DNA of 32,719 bases from Elusimicrobia bacterium RIFOXYA12_FULL_51_18 (lineage in GTDB: Bacteria > Elusimicrobiota > Elusimicrobia > Elusimicrobiales > UBA9959), in assembly GCA_001800245.1 (NCBI GenBank), contig MGVA01000052.1, positions 1 to 32,719 on the forward strand, in the 5' to 3' direction. Positions 1 through 9,396 of this stretch are shown here, in pieces (the stretch's first letter is position 1; every line of letters starts with the position of its first letter). The translations under genes and the position numbers were made by a program. The notes under the pieces were generated by a model. That model saw nothing but the letters and a program-made list of their open reading frames with translations. It was not told where the DNA came from and did not search any database.

Positions 1-58
1 ATTGCTTACATAGCGTTGCTATGCCACGCTCTTCGCTCCTTGTTTCGCTCCAAACCCG
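1..58. repeat. Edge copy of a ~50-bp dispersed repeat unit
   Basis: This stretch closely matches 3047-3096. Both contain the core CTTACATAGC, then a short spacer, then GCTATGCC, followed about 10 bases later by TTCGCTCCTTGTTTCG. The core CATAGC...GCTATG is itself a small inverted repeat. The copy at 3047-3096 is the right part of a MITE-like element, so this one may be the right end of a second element that continues beyond the window. No coding potential is evident. Confidence 0.6.
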
Positions 59-188
59 GCCAGTCAAAAGTAAAGGGATTTGCGAGACACTACACTAGCG
101 CCCCCTGCGCAATCGCCGGCGTCAGGATGCTGGTTCGGGTCTAAAGCAGCGGCCTGGTTTAGGAGGAAAGGTCGATTAACGAATGGCG

Positions 189-548
189 CTATTTTGAGAG
201 TTTTCGTCGTTGCCGGAGCAGGTGTTTGATGGTTTGATATACGACCTGCTGCTCGCATGAGGAGCAGCCTTTCAGCAAATTAATTATCTTCTGCTCGATA
301 GGATAGGGTTTGTTCTGAACTTTGATGCCCGGCGCGTCCCTGAGAAAGTCCGCCGGTTGAACGCCCAAAACGCCGCTTAACCGCTCCAGCGTCTGAAAAC
401 TCGCGGACCTCAAGCCCCGCTCTATCTGGCCGATGAATGAGGGATGCACCTCCGCCTTTTCGGCCAATTCTTCCTGGGACCAGCCGTGCCGCAGTCGTTC
501 ATGTCTGACTTTTTTCCCTATGGTCGTCCGATAGCCGGAGTTTTTCAT
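189..548 (-). CDS. XRE-family helix-turn-helix transcriptional regulator
   Basis: The 119-residue product is a small DNA-binding protein. Residues ~9-68 form a Cro/C1-type HTH: the segment IGKKVRHERLRHGWSQEELA leads into the recognition helix region HPSFIGQIERG and then FQTLERLSGVLGVQPADFL, all hallmark XRE positions. The C-terminal ~45 residues are a basic, Cys-containing tail (SSCEQQ) with no domain I recognise. It stands alone on the minus strand and is divergent from rnr. No Shine-Dalgarno is visible before the ATG. Instead a TACAAT box lies only 6 nt upstream of it, so the message may be leaderless. The target is unknown; stand-alone proteins of this size often autoregulate. The fold is secure, the role is not. 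Confidence 0.88.
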   Translation of the reverse strand: MKNSGYRTTIGKKVRHERLRHGWSQEELAEKAEVHPSFIGQIERGLRSASFQTLERLSGVLGVQPADFLRDAPGIKVQNKPYPIEQKIINLLKGCSSCEQQVVYQTIKHLLRQRRKLSK

Positions 549-906
549 GTCAAAATTGTATAACCTTTATCCGCCATATTCTACATGCTGAAAGTATCTT
601 AAAATTAAGGATTCACACAGTATTAATCCTCTCTAAGGCATGGCGTAATCCGGCTTTATTGCTTCTGTGGAAATGGCCGAGATCTGGGAGCCTGCCGGGG
701 AAACGTTTTCGTGGACCGGCGTTGGAGATCGTATGCGGTTTTTTACTCCCGCTTGGCGCGCCGCGCTTATTAAGAGCCAAAAAGCGCTTACTTTGTTGTA
801 TCATAGTCAGGAAGCCCGCCGGAGTGTCGGGATGGAGCAGACCCTTGGCGCCGGCGCAGATCTTTAATTTAAATTTTATTTGAGAGGAAAAGTTTCAGGA
901 TAAATC
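549..906. other. Intergenic region between the XRE gene and rnr
   Basis: This stretch of about 360 bases separates two divergent genes. It must hold the rnr promoter, but I see no clear -35/-10 pair facing right. Short overlapping reading frames (for example 667-867) have no recognisable domain and no ribosome-binding site. An AT-rich patch (865-881) lies just before the rnr start. Confidence 0.4.
555..560 (-). promoter_or_regulatory. Candidate -10 box for the XRE regulator
   Basis: On the minus strand TACAAT (within TTATACAAT) ends 6 nt before the start codon at 548. No convincing -35 is seen. If used, transcription would begin at about the A of the ATG. Confidence 0.35.
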
Positions 907-2859
907 ATGAAACAACATTGGAAAAGACATCAGCGTCGTCCGGCCGCCGAGAACCGGGAAGCCATAGTGGAGGGCGTTATCCAGCATCATGGGCGTTTCG
1001 CTTTTCTGCTTACCGAAGCCGAAGGCGGTTCCGATGTGTTCCTGCGCGGAAAAGGGCTTGACCTCGCCATGGACGGGGACCGTGTCCGGGCGCGCGTGCG
1101 CCGCGAGCAAAACGGCCGTTTTTGCGGAGAGATAGTAAGCGTGCTGAAGCGCGCCCGCACTTCCCTGGTAGGCGTCCTTAAACATTTTCCGCGCGGGTGG
1201 GTCTTGTCTCCGGAAAAGGGGAACGCGCCGCCGGCACAGGTAACCGCTTTCGCGCCTAAAGTGCTTCCGGAAGAAGGCGCTTTCGCGGTACTTCAGGTTA
1301 CGCGCTGGCCTACGGAGACCGTCTGCGCCGCCGGTTCCGTTATAGAGGTTTTTGGGGGGCCTGATGATGTGCGCGCGCGTATAACTTCGCTTCTGCGGGA
1401 GCGCGGTTTCAGCGAACAATTCCCTAAGGACGCGCTGGCGCAAAGCGAAGCGTTCGGGGTGCAGCTCGAACCGTCGCAGTGGGCGGGCCGGGAGGAACTG
1501 TTTCATCTCCCTGTCGTCACCATAGACGGGGCCGACGCCAAGGATTTTGACGATGCCGTATCTATCGAACCCCAGACCGGCGGTCTGGTCCGCCTTGGCG
1601 TCCATATAGCTGATGTGGGATACTATGTGAAGGCGGGTTCGGCGCTGGATAAAGAGGCGTATTCGCGCGCCACAAGCGTTTATCTGCCGGACAGGGTCGT
1701 GCCGATGCTGCCGCCCGGACTCTCGAACAATCTTTGCAGTCTTGTGCCGAATCAGCCCCGGCTTACGGTGTCGGTGTTTATGGACGTTAATTCTTCCGGC
1801 AAGGTGGTGAAACGGCGCATGGCGGCTACCGTTATCCGTTCCTGCCGGAGGTTCACCTATGAGGAAGTGCAGACGCTTTTGGACGGGGGAAAAGCCGCCG
1901 CGGTCCCAAAGGCGGCGGCCGAGGCCGTGAAACGCATGGGCGCGCTGGCCGCTGTGCTGTACACGCGGCGGGTAGACAGGGGCGCGCTGGATTTCGATCT
2001 TCCGGAGTATAAGGTTGAAACAGATGCCGGCGGCAAGCCGCTGCGCGTGACGCTTCGTCCCAGGCTTCAGAGCCACCGCCTGATAGAAGAATTTATGCTT
2101 CTGGCTAACGAGGCGATAGCTACCGAGCTCATGGCCGCTAAAATGCCGTTCCTGCACCGCCGCCACGATGTGCCGGACCCGCTCAAACTGAAAACGCTGG
2201 CAAAAACTCTGGGCGAACTGGGGCTGTCGGCCGGAGGCCTGCTCGGCATGGATACTCATAAGGCCCTGCAGGATGTGCTGGAAGCGGCGGAGAAACACCC
2301 GCTGGCGAATATCATAAATTCCCTTATTGTGCGCAGTATGAAGCAGGCGGTTTACTCGCCGGAATCGGCCGGGCATTTCGGCATTGCCGCCAGGGCTTAC
2401 GCCCATTTCACCTCTCCGATCCGGAGATATCCGGATCTTATGGCGCACAGGGCTGTTAAAGCTTTGCTGTGCGGAAAAAAAGAGAACCACGGAGCTCTTC
2501 CGCTGGCCGCCGCGGGCGCGCATTGTTCCGAGCGCGAGCGCGCGGCGTCGGACTCGGAACATAAAGCGGTTGATCTCATGCGCGCCGAGCTCTTTAAAGG
2601 GCGGATCGGCGCCGTGATGGACGGGACCGTGACATCCGTTATCGAGAGCGGCACGTTCGTGCTGCTTGGGGATACCGGCGCGGAGGGGATGCTTCGCGTA
2701 ACGAATCTGAAGCCTGGAGCCAAAGTGAAGGTTATCGTGGACGCCGTGGATACCGTGGAGGGGAAAATAGACCTGTCCCTGGCGGATAAGCCCCGGCAAC
2801 TGCAAACGCAATGGCGCGTCAAGCCCCGGAAGGGCCAGGAGAAACGGGGGAAAAGATAA
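907..2859 (+). CDS. rnr: Ribonuclease R (RNB-family 3'-5' exoribonuclease)
   Basis: RNase R degrades structured RNA processively from the 3' end and takes part in mRNA and rRNA turnover in the cytoplasm. The 650-residue product has an N-terminal OB/cold-shock-like region (~18-95) and a central RNB nuclease domain (~200-530). The catalytic motif TIDGADAKDFDDAV contains the magnesium-binding aspartates D207, D213, D215 and D216, and the RNB signature AYAHFTSPIRRYPDL starts near residue 498. A C-terminal S1 domain (~565-640) ends in a short basic tail. It is much shorter than E. coli RNase R (813 residues): the N-terminal helix-turn-helix domain is absent and the tail is brief. An AGGA six bases before the ATG is a modest ribosome-binding site. 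RNase II is the alternative, but the domain order and signatures favour RNase R. Confidence 0.93.
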   Translation: MKQHWKRHQRRPAAENREAIVEGVIQHHGRFAFLLTEAEGGSDVFLRGKGLDLAMDGDRVRARVRREQNGRFCGEIVSVLKRARTSLVGVLKHFPRGWVLSPEKGNAPPAQVTAFAPKVLPEEGAFAVLQVTRWPTETVCAAGSVIEVFGGPDDVRARITSLLRERGFSEQFPKDALAQSEAFGVQLEPSQWAGREELFHLPVVTIDGADAKDFDDAVSIEPQTGGLVRLGVHIADVGYYVKAGSALDKEAYSRATSVYLPDRVVPMLPPGLSNNLCSLVPNQPRLTVSVFMDVNSSGKVVKRRMAATVIRSCRRFTYEEVQTLLDGGKAAAVPKAAAEAVKRMGALAAVLYTRRVDRGALDFDLPEYKVETDAGGKPLRVTLRPRLQSHRLIEEFMLLANEAIATELMAAKMPFLHRRHDVPDPLKLKTLAKTLGELGLSAGGLLGMDTHKALQDVLEAAEKHPLANIINSLIVRSMKQAVYSPESAGHFGIAARAYAHFTSPIRRYPDLMAHRAVKALLCGKKENHGALPLAAAGAHCSERERAASDSEHKAVDLMRAELFKGRIGAVMDGTVTSVIESGTFVLLGDTGAEGMLRVTNLKPGAKVKVIVDAVDTVEGKIDLSLADKPRQLQTQWRVKPRKGQEKRGKR

Positions 2860-2870
2860 GAACGGCCTTT

Positions 2871-3139
2871 TACTGAGCTTTCCCTGTTAAGTTGAAACGC
2901 TGGAGGCTTAGGTTTGAGCCGGATGTTAGGAGCGATGACGATGGTGTAGCAGCGCTACATTGAGGAAGAGCGACGAAACAGCCGGCCAAAGATGAGCCTC
3001 CCCCTGGGGGCCAGCCGTATTCGGGCTGCAACTGCGTCGCGAATCGCTTACATAGCCCAGCTATGCCGCGCTTCTTCGCTCCTTGTTTCGTTCCGAATAC
3101 GGATGGCCAACGCTTCAACTTAACAGGGAAAGCTCAGTA
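2871..3139. mobile_element. MITE-like element with 29-bp terminal inverted repeats
   Basis: Positions 2871-2899 and 3111-3139 are inverted copies that match at 28 of 29 positions. Both ends are TA followed by CTGAGC read inward, the layout expected of a TA-targeting (IS630/Tc1-mariner-like) non-autonomous element. Further nested pairs exist inside: 2902-2921 with ~2980-2999 (imperfect), and 3010-3025 with 3092-3107 (15 of 16). The element codes for nothing and starts 11 bases after the rnr stop codon. The transposon-family assignment rests only on the TA ends. Confidence 0.65.
3047..3096. repeat. Second copy of the ~50-bp dispersed repeat unit
   Basis: The unit matches 1-52. It forms the loop of the 3010-3025/3092-3107 stem inside the MITE-like element. 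A diverged inverted copy appears to lie at about 2925-2978, where the complementary strand reads CAATGTAGCGCTGCTAC and then TCATCGCTCCTAACA in the same order and spacing. Confidence 0.6.
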
Positions 3140-3330
3140 GGAGAAATGGCGCTGAACTTGGCCGGCAATAACTTTATTTCTGGGCATCCGGGCGCGGAAT
3201 ACTTTACAACATCCGGAAACACGGAAAAATTTAAGTCCATTAAAGGGCCCGGATTCGCGGTATTCATTGATTTGCATGGTTCAACTTATGCCAGGCAATA
3301 GCGTTCGGAATGTGCCCTGCCGCGGGTGTT
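3140..3330. other. Non-coding spacer between the MITE-like element and the FN3-gene promoter
   Basis: About 190 bases. One open stretch could give a 51-residue peptide from ATG 3146, preceded by AGGAG only 2 bases away. It has no recognisable similarity and partly owes its ribosome site to the element end. I see nothing else firm here. Confidence 0.3.
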
Positions 3331-3359
3331 TTATACAATAGGCGTGAAATTGCTATAAT
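3331..3359 (+). promoter_or_regulatory. Promoter of the FN3/PorV operon
   Basis: An extended -10, TGCTATAAT, ends at 3359. A weak -35-like TTATAC lies at 3331-3336 with a 17-bp spacer. The predicted start near 3366 would give a leader of about 280 nt before the first codon. Confidence 0.55.
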
Positions 3360-3365
3360 CAGTTT

Positions 3366-3600
3366 CAACCTGAATCCTGCAATTCAAGCCGGTTTCCATT
3401 GGTAAACCGGCGGCGCAAAAAAATGCAGGATTCCCCGCAGCGGCGGGTCGTTAATTTTCAGCGCTATGCGCGGAAATTAACGAGGACGTATCCGTCGCGA
3501 AGCGGCCACTGAGTACTGCGAAGGGGAAAAATGCAACTGCATTTTTCAGGTTAATGTCATCGCTTGGGGGGCAGCATTAATTTTAGAGCTCATGCGCTGG
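3366..3600 (+). ncRNA. Long structured 5' leader, unidentified candidate regulatory RNA
   Basis: Several strong helices fit together. P1 is a perfect 10-bp pairing of 3372-3381 with 3424-3433. Inside it P2 pairs 3388-3395 with 3404-3411. P3 pairs CCCCGCAG (3433-3440) with CTGC (3516-3519) and GGGG (3523-3526) around a GAA bulge. Inside P3, P4 is a long hairpin (3449-3457 with 3474-3482, extended by GCGC pairs). P5 is a 9-bp hairpin (3527-3535 with 3538-3546) ending in five U residues. A weaker pairing joins 3551-3556 and 3575-3580. It does not fit c-di-GMP-I, cobalamin, lysine, SAM or THF riboswitch cores as I know them; a GGCCACTG near 3504 recalls one cobalamin element, but the rest of that core is missing. 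Confidence 0.5.
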
Positions 3601-3646
3601 GCTACCCACGATGGCGTTTTTTACGCATGTTTGAAGGTAAGTGCTG

Positions 3647-6600
3647 ATGTTTATAAAAAACCTTAAAATTTTTTCAGCCCTGCTTCTTTCCTGTATTTTT
3701 CTTTCCTGTTTTGAGCATGCCGCCTATGCGGCGGTATCAAAAACTTCAAAAAGAGTCTTGCGCCGCTCTTCCCCGGTGTCCGGGGTCGCTTCGGATTTCA
3801 ACGCTGTTGCGGTTTCCACCCACAGCATGCAGTGGAGCTGGTCCACCGGCACATTCACCGGTTCAGGCATTGACGGCTATTACCTGCACTCCGCCACTAC
3901 TTCAAACCATATAACCCTGGCGCCGGATACCAGTTTTTATATAGATGCCGGGCTTGATGCCAACAGGCAGGAAACCAGGTGGCTTACCGCGTACGATGGA
4001 GCGGACGAGGGAAGTGACTCCGAACACATAGACAAATTCACGTACGCGCTCCCGCCGGCCACCTTCACTTATGACCAGGTTACGGCTACCGGTGCGTATA
4101 TGACCTGGTTGTACAGCCGGGCCGCGGCGTATGAGATCCAGGGTTCCACCAACGGCGGAGTGGATTATGTCCATAATAGGGCGTCTTTCATTCCATGGCA
4201 GACCATACCGCTTTTAAGCAACAAGAACTATATGCTCAGGATGGGGGCCATAAACGGCGACAACGAGCTGACTCCCGGCGTATACAGCGCCACCCGGACC
4301 TTCACCACTCCTCCGCTTACTCCCGGTGCGGTGAGTGCGGTGGCCCTCTCGTCTTATACCATCCAATGGAGCTGGTCCACAGGCACATTCACCGGCACCG
4401 GCATAACCGGTTACCGGTTCTACCGCTCCACCACCACCAGCGACGATGCTCTGCCGTCGGACGATTATGATGGGGTGGCGGTAACTTTCGTGCCGGGGGA
4501 TACCGCCAATTCCTGGACTGAAACTTTTGTGGACAGCGGCACTATCACCGCCGCCAATTCCCGGCACACGCGCTGGATAAAGGCGGTCGGCTTAATTGAA
4601 AGCCTAAAAAGTCCGATATCCCAAAAATACACTTATGCCATCGCCCCAGCTACCTGTACCGTGGTGTATTTTGACCCGGATCCTTACCCTGTTTCGCACA
4701 TTTATGAAAATTCAGTCAAGCTCACCTGGGTGCCCCGCTTAGCCGCCGCGGAGGCCGCCCAATATATAGTGGAGTACACCACCACCGCTGATTTTGCGAT
4801 AGGATTAAGCACCGAAACAGCTTCCGGGGCGCCGCACACCGTGAGCGGGTTGACGGACAATACCAAGTACGATCTGCGGATGGGGGCGATCAACGGCGAT
4901 GGGGAGCCGACCCCGGCCAATGGCCTGAACCCGTTTGCCCACAGTATGTTTTACAGGGTGATAACCTCTCCCCACTCGCCTTCGAATTTTGCCGCCCTCC
5001 CGTACACCGACACGTCATTGGATTTTACCTGGTCCACCACCAATTACAGGAACCCGTCTTATATCTCCGGCTACACCATAGCGGAGCAACTCTATGATTC
5101 GGTTAATCAGCTCTATTACCTGCATGCGGTCGCTTTTATGCCCGGGGTATCCAGCAGCCAGTACGCTCTTGATTACCTTATAACGAACAGCACGCATACG
5201 CGTTATATATGGACGTCGCAAACGGACCCGGACTTTGCGAGCGACCCCAACTATCCCGACGACAACTATCGGTATAAATGCGGAGTAAGTCCTACCATAA
5301 ACGCCACCGGCGCTACCTTCGCCACGCCGCCCAACGATGTTTCTTTCGATACCGTCACCGCCCGGACCGTCGGGATTTGGTGGAGGGAGCCGGAAGTGCC
5401 GGCTACGGCATACAGGGTGGAGCGATCTACGAATTTAGGGGAAAGAGGTCCGTGGGTATTCGTTTCCAGCGTGACCGGCAGCCATTATAACGATACCGGG
5501 CTCACTCCCACCACCACTTATTCTTACAGGATCGGAGCTGTTAATAAATTAGGAATACAGACCATCGGTCTCTCATCCGCCACGGACGGCAACCGCAGGG
5601 ACTACAGTTTTGTGCGAAGCACGGCCACGCTGCACAGGTCTCCTACGCTTTACGGCGTGGCCGTAGGCACAGAAGCTATAACCTGGTCGTGGACCAACGA
5701 CGTTGCCGGCGTTCAGACATTTAACCTCTACACTTCCACCGACGGGATAATCGCGTCGGGGCTGGCCGCTTCCGTTACGTTCTGGGCCGAGACAAATCTT
5801 CCCGGCGCCAATACCGCGTATTCCCGAAGGGTGCGCTCCGTGACTTTGTACGGCGAGGGGGATTTCTCCTCCACCACCACTTTTACGCTGGCCAATCCGC
5901 CGGACAACGTAACGGTTTCAACGGCCGGCGGCCATTCCCTGACCGTCGGTTGGACGGCCAACGGCAGTTCCAGATATAAGATAGACCGCTCAGTCGACCG
6001 TTCCGTCTGGACCACGCTTAAAAGCTGGGCGGATGTTTTTGTTTCAACCTCTTTTACCGATTCGAGCTTGAGCTATGCGACCACCTACTATTACTCGATA
6101 AGCGGCTATAACGGGGACGGGTTTGTTTCTCTCTCCAGTTCTACGCACGGTGGGACAAGCCGGACTCTGGACGTCCCGTCCGATCTGGCGATTGTTTATT
6201 CCACGGCCATCGTGACCCAGAGCGCGACCGGTGTTATACCGGGCGTAGGCCAGGTCACTGTGGATCTGCCTCCCGGTTCGGCTCCGGACGGATATATCTA
6301 TATCAGTACCGACGCCGCCGCCAATCCGGTGGGTAATCCGAAATCGGACCTGGACACCGCTCTTGCCAAGCTGTCCCCGAGCAAGCTGATGGGGGGCGCG
6401 GTCATAGAGCTTCATTTTTATGATCCCCAGATCCAGCCTTTTACCGGTAATTTCAATAGTCCGGTCAGGCTGACCTTCACTTACCAGGATTCCAATAACG
6501 ACGGTATAATAGACGGTTCCTCCCCGCAGATAGAGGTGGGCACGCTGAGGGTCTTCACTCTGGATGCCCAGGCTCTCATATGGCAGCCGGTAAATTCTTC

Positions 6601-6994
6601 CGTAGTGGATAGGGCGGCCAAGACCGTTTACGCCGATATTCCGCACTTTTCATATTACGCGCTGGGGAGCTATATCCCGCTTGCCGGGACGCTTTCAAAC
6701 ACTATCGCCTACCCCAACCCTTACAAGCCGGGCAGCGGCGGGGACTTTGACCAGTCCGTTTTCGGAGATGGGATCGTCTTTGAGCCCTTGCCGCAGAGGA
6801 CGAATATCCGGATCTTCAGCGTTGCCGGAATCCTTGTGGCCGACCTGGACCCGGCGGCCGGCGCCGGAAGATTTTTGTGGAACGCCAGAAATAAGCACGG
6901 ATCGCGGGTGGCTTCCGGACTCTATTTTTACGTTATAACCAATAAGGATAATTCCAGCGATAAATGCAGCGGCCGGATCACCATAATAAAATGA
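3647..6994 (+). CDS. Secreted multi-FN3 surface protein with type IX-like C-terminal sorting domain
   Basis: The 1115-residue product is probably exported and displayed on the cell surface. An N-terminal signal peptide ends around AYA (~residue 29). About eight fibronectin-III-like modules follow to ~residue 845, with recurring phrases such as WSWSTGTFTG, YRVERSTN and TYYYSISGYNGDG. A beta-rich region (~850-1010) contains a calcium-loop-like DSNNDGIIDG. The last ~98 residues begin AYPNPYKP, continue through NIRIFSVAG and VASGLYFYVI, and end GRITIIK, the pattern of T9SS type A sorting domains. I prefer ATG 3647, with GAAGG nine bases upstream; GTG 3641 would be only three bases from that site. 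The stop overlaps the next ATG, so the partner is translationally coupled. Ligand or substrate is unknown; adhesion is plausible. Confidence 0.85.
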   Translation: MFIKNLKIFSALLLSCIFLSCFEHAAYAAVSKTSKRVLRRSSPVSGVASDFNAVAVSTHSMQWSWSTGTFTGSGIDGYYLHSATTSNHITLAPDTSFYIDAGLDANRQETRWLTAYDGADEGSDSEHIDKFTYALPPATFTYDQVTATGAYMTWLYSRAAAYEIQGSTNGGVDYVHNRASFIPWQTIPLLSNKNYMLRMGAINGDNELTPGVYSATRTFTTPPLTPGAVSAVALSSYTIQWSWSTGTFTGTGITGYRFYRSTTTSDDALPSDDYDGVAVTFVPGDTANSWTETFVDSGTITAANSRHTRWIKAVGLIESLKSPISQKYTYAIAPATCTVVYFDPDPYPVSHIYENSVKLTWVPRLAAAEAAQYIVEYTTTADFAIGLSTETASGAPHTVSGLTDNTKYDLRMGAINGDGEPTPANGLNPFAHSMFYRVITSPHSPSNFAALPYTDTSLDFTWSTTNYRNPSYISGYTIAEQLYDSVNQLYYLHAVAFMPGVSSSQYALDYLITNSTHTRYIWTSQTDPDFASDPNYPDDNYRYKCGVSPTINATGATFATPPNDVSFDTVTARTVGIWWREPEVPATAYRVERSTNLGERGPWVFVSSVTGSHYNDTGLTPTTTYSYRIGAVNKLGIQTIGLSSATDGNRRDYSFVRSTATLHRSPTLYGVAVGTEAITWSWTNDVAGVQTFNLYTSTDGIIASGLAASVTFWAETNLPGANTAYSRRVRSVTLYGEGDFSSTTTFTLANPPDNVTVSTAGGHSLTVGWTANGSSRYKIDRSVDRSVWTTLKSWADVFVSTSFTDSSLSYATTYYYSISGYNGDGFVSLSSSTHGGTSRTLDVPSDLAIVYSTAIVTQSATGVIPGVGQVTVDLPPGSAPDGYIYISTDAAANPVGNPKSDLDTALAKLSPSKLMGGAVIELHFYDPQIQPFTGNFNSPVRLTFTYQDSNNDGIIDGSSPQIEVGTLRVFTLDAQALIWQPVNSSVVDRAAKTVYADIPHFSYYALGSYIPLAGTLSNTIAYPNPYKPGSGGDFDQSVFGDGIVFEPLPQRTNIRIFSVAGILVADLDPAAGAGRFLWNARNKHGSRVASGLYFYVITNKDNSSDKCSGRITIIK

Positions 6995-7968
6995 GAATGT
7001 TTTGTATCTTCAAATTCTGCGCCTTTTCGCTGCTCTCGCTGTTCCTGGCGGCCGGGCGCCTTTTTGCCGCCGGCAACGAAGGCGTTTCCGGGGCGCAATT
7101 CCTGCGCATAAGCGCGGGGGCGAAGGCTTCCGCCCTGGGGGAAACCGGCGCCGTGTCCGCCGGCGCCCAAAGCCTGTTTTACAACCCGGCCGGGCTTGCC
7201 GACGTATCCGGCAGCGAATTTTCGGTTTCCTATATAAAATGGATAATGGAGACCGGTTATTCAAATCTGGCGCTGGCGCAAAAAGTCTCCGGAGGAGTTC
7301 TCGGTCTCGGCCTCAGCTATTTTTACGTACCTCCGACAGCGCAATACAACAAGTTCGGGGCCGAGCTTGCGGACGAATATGTGGTCCGGGATATGGCGGT
7401 GATTCTGGGCTACAGCCTGGAATTAGGTCCGGGGGTGAACTTAGGGTTGGGGCTTAAACGTATTTCAAGCAAACTGGACACCAACACCGCTTCCGCGACC
7501 GCCGGTGACGCCGGGATAAAATACGCGGTTATCCCGGATGCGCTCACGCTCGGTTTCGCGGCGCAGAATATCGGAACTAAACTGAAATTCAACGAAGTAG
7601 CCGATTCTCTTCCGTTCAATCTCAAGCTCGGCGGGCAGTATCTGTTCCGGTTCGACGCGGATACCAATATTCGCAAGGATGTTTCATTATTTGCCGACAT
7701 AAACAGTATGAAAGACGCCGGCGTTTACGCCAACTTCGGTCTTGATTGCACGATGCTCTACTATGGTAAAACCGCTTACTCGATAAGAGGCGGATATAAA
7801 ACTACTGCCGGGGCCAAAGGTTCCGGTGCGGCCCTGGGGCTGGGCCTGGATTCCGGGACCTATCTTATTGATTATGCCTTCTCGCCCATGGGCGATCTCG
7901 GAAAGGTTCATCGCGGTTCCTTCACCTTCCGCTTCGGAGGCAAGCCCGCTCCAAAACGTAATTTTTAG
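6991..7968 (+). CDS. PorV/PorQ-family outer-membrane beta-barrel protein
   Basis: The 325-residue protein has a signal peptide (cleavage near LFA, ~residue 26) and the family opening GAQFLRISAGAKASALGETG followed by QSLFYNPAGLA. Alternating amphipathic strands continue to a final aromatic strand (GSFTFRFGG). In Bacteroidota PorV is an outer-membrane component of type IX secretion that shuttles cargo to the attachment complex. The start is ATG 6991, which overlaps the previous stop codon as ATGA; a longer frame from 6964 would lie inside the upstream gene and spoil the signal peptide. No ribosome-binding site is visible, consistent with coupling. Its position directly behind a protein with a sorting domain suggests a cargo-specific shuttle or anchor. 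The family is confident; the precise function is inferred. Confidence 0.87.
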   Translation: MRMFCIFKFCAFSLLSLFLAAGRLFAAGNEGVSGAQFLRISAGAKASALGETGAVSAGAQSLFYNPAGLADVSGSEFSVSYIKWIMETGYSNLALAQKVSGGVLGLGLSYFYVPPTAQYNKFGAELADEYVVRDMAVILGYSLELGPGVNLGLGLKRISSKLDTNTASATAGDAGIKYAVIPDALTLGFAAQNIGTKLKFNEVADSLPFNLKLGGQYLFRFDADTNIRKDVSLFADINSMKDAGVYANFGLDCTMLYYGKTAYSIRGGYKTTAGAKGSGAALGLGLDSGTYLIDYAFSPMGDLGKVHRGSFTFRFGGKPAPKRNF

Positions 7969-8227
7969 ATCCCGCAGTAAGTCGTATCAAAAACTCCTGT
8001 TTTGTGTCCATATAAAAAAAGATGGCGGGCGGCTTTTGTTATAATATTTATAGTATAAATTTATTTTCCAATTATATGCGCCGGGCGCCCGAAGGATCGG
8101 CTGAAAATAGTTGTAAATAGCGAAAACAACCCGACAGTACGCTGTCGGGGTCCGGTATTACAATATACGGGTAGGCCGGCGGTTCGAAAACTGATCCGGC
8201 GCATCAAACCAGCAGGAGGCTATGAAT
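7969..8227. other. recA upstream region with hairpin
   Basis: This spacer of about 260 bases holds the candidate recA promoter (8037-8045) and a perfect 7-bp hairpin (8131-8137 with 8142-8148, loop TACG) roughly 80 nt upstream of the start codon. The hairpin is not followed by a U-tract, so it is not a simple terminator. I could not identify a LexA box with confidence. Confidence 0.4.
8037..8045 (+). promoter_or_regulatory. Candidate recA promoter (extended -10)
   Basis: TGTTATAAT matches the extended -10 consensus. No good -35 is present at the expected distance. The leader would be about 175 nt long. Confidence 0.45.
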
Positions 8228-9340
<1,113 letters not shown>

Positions 9341-9396
9341 GCTGAGGAAAATTGCCGGTGACTTTGTCCGTCCAAGGCGGATATCCATAGCAAGGC

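Noticed and set aside
667-867. 66-codon plus-strand frame upstream of rnr
   Set aside because: No ribosome-binding site, no recognisable domain and atypical composition; insufficient to call a gene.
895-2811. 638-codon minus-strand frame opposite rnr
   Set aside because: It mirrors the strongly supported RNase R frame; its translation is Arg/His-rich with no domain, the usual look of a GC-rich antisense shadow.
3083-3301. 72-codon plus-strand frame (or 51 codons from ATG 3146) crossing the end of the MITE-like element
   Set aside because: No recognisable domain; the frame starts inside the element, and the ribosome-like AGGAG is only 2 bases from the ATG.
3366-3550. Cobalamin riboswitch in the FN3-gene leader
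   Set aside because: Only a GGCCACTG stretch is reminiscent; the GGGAA and CCGCAACTG-type core elements are missing.
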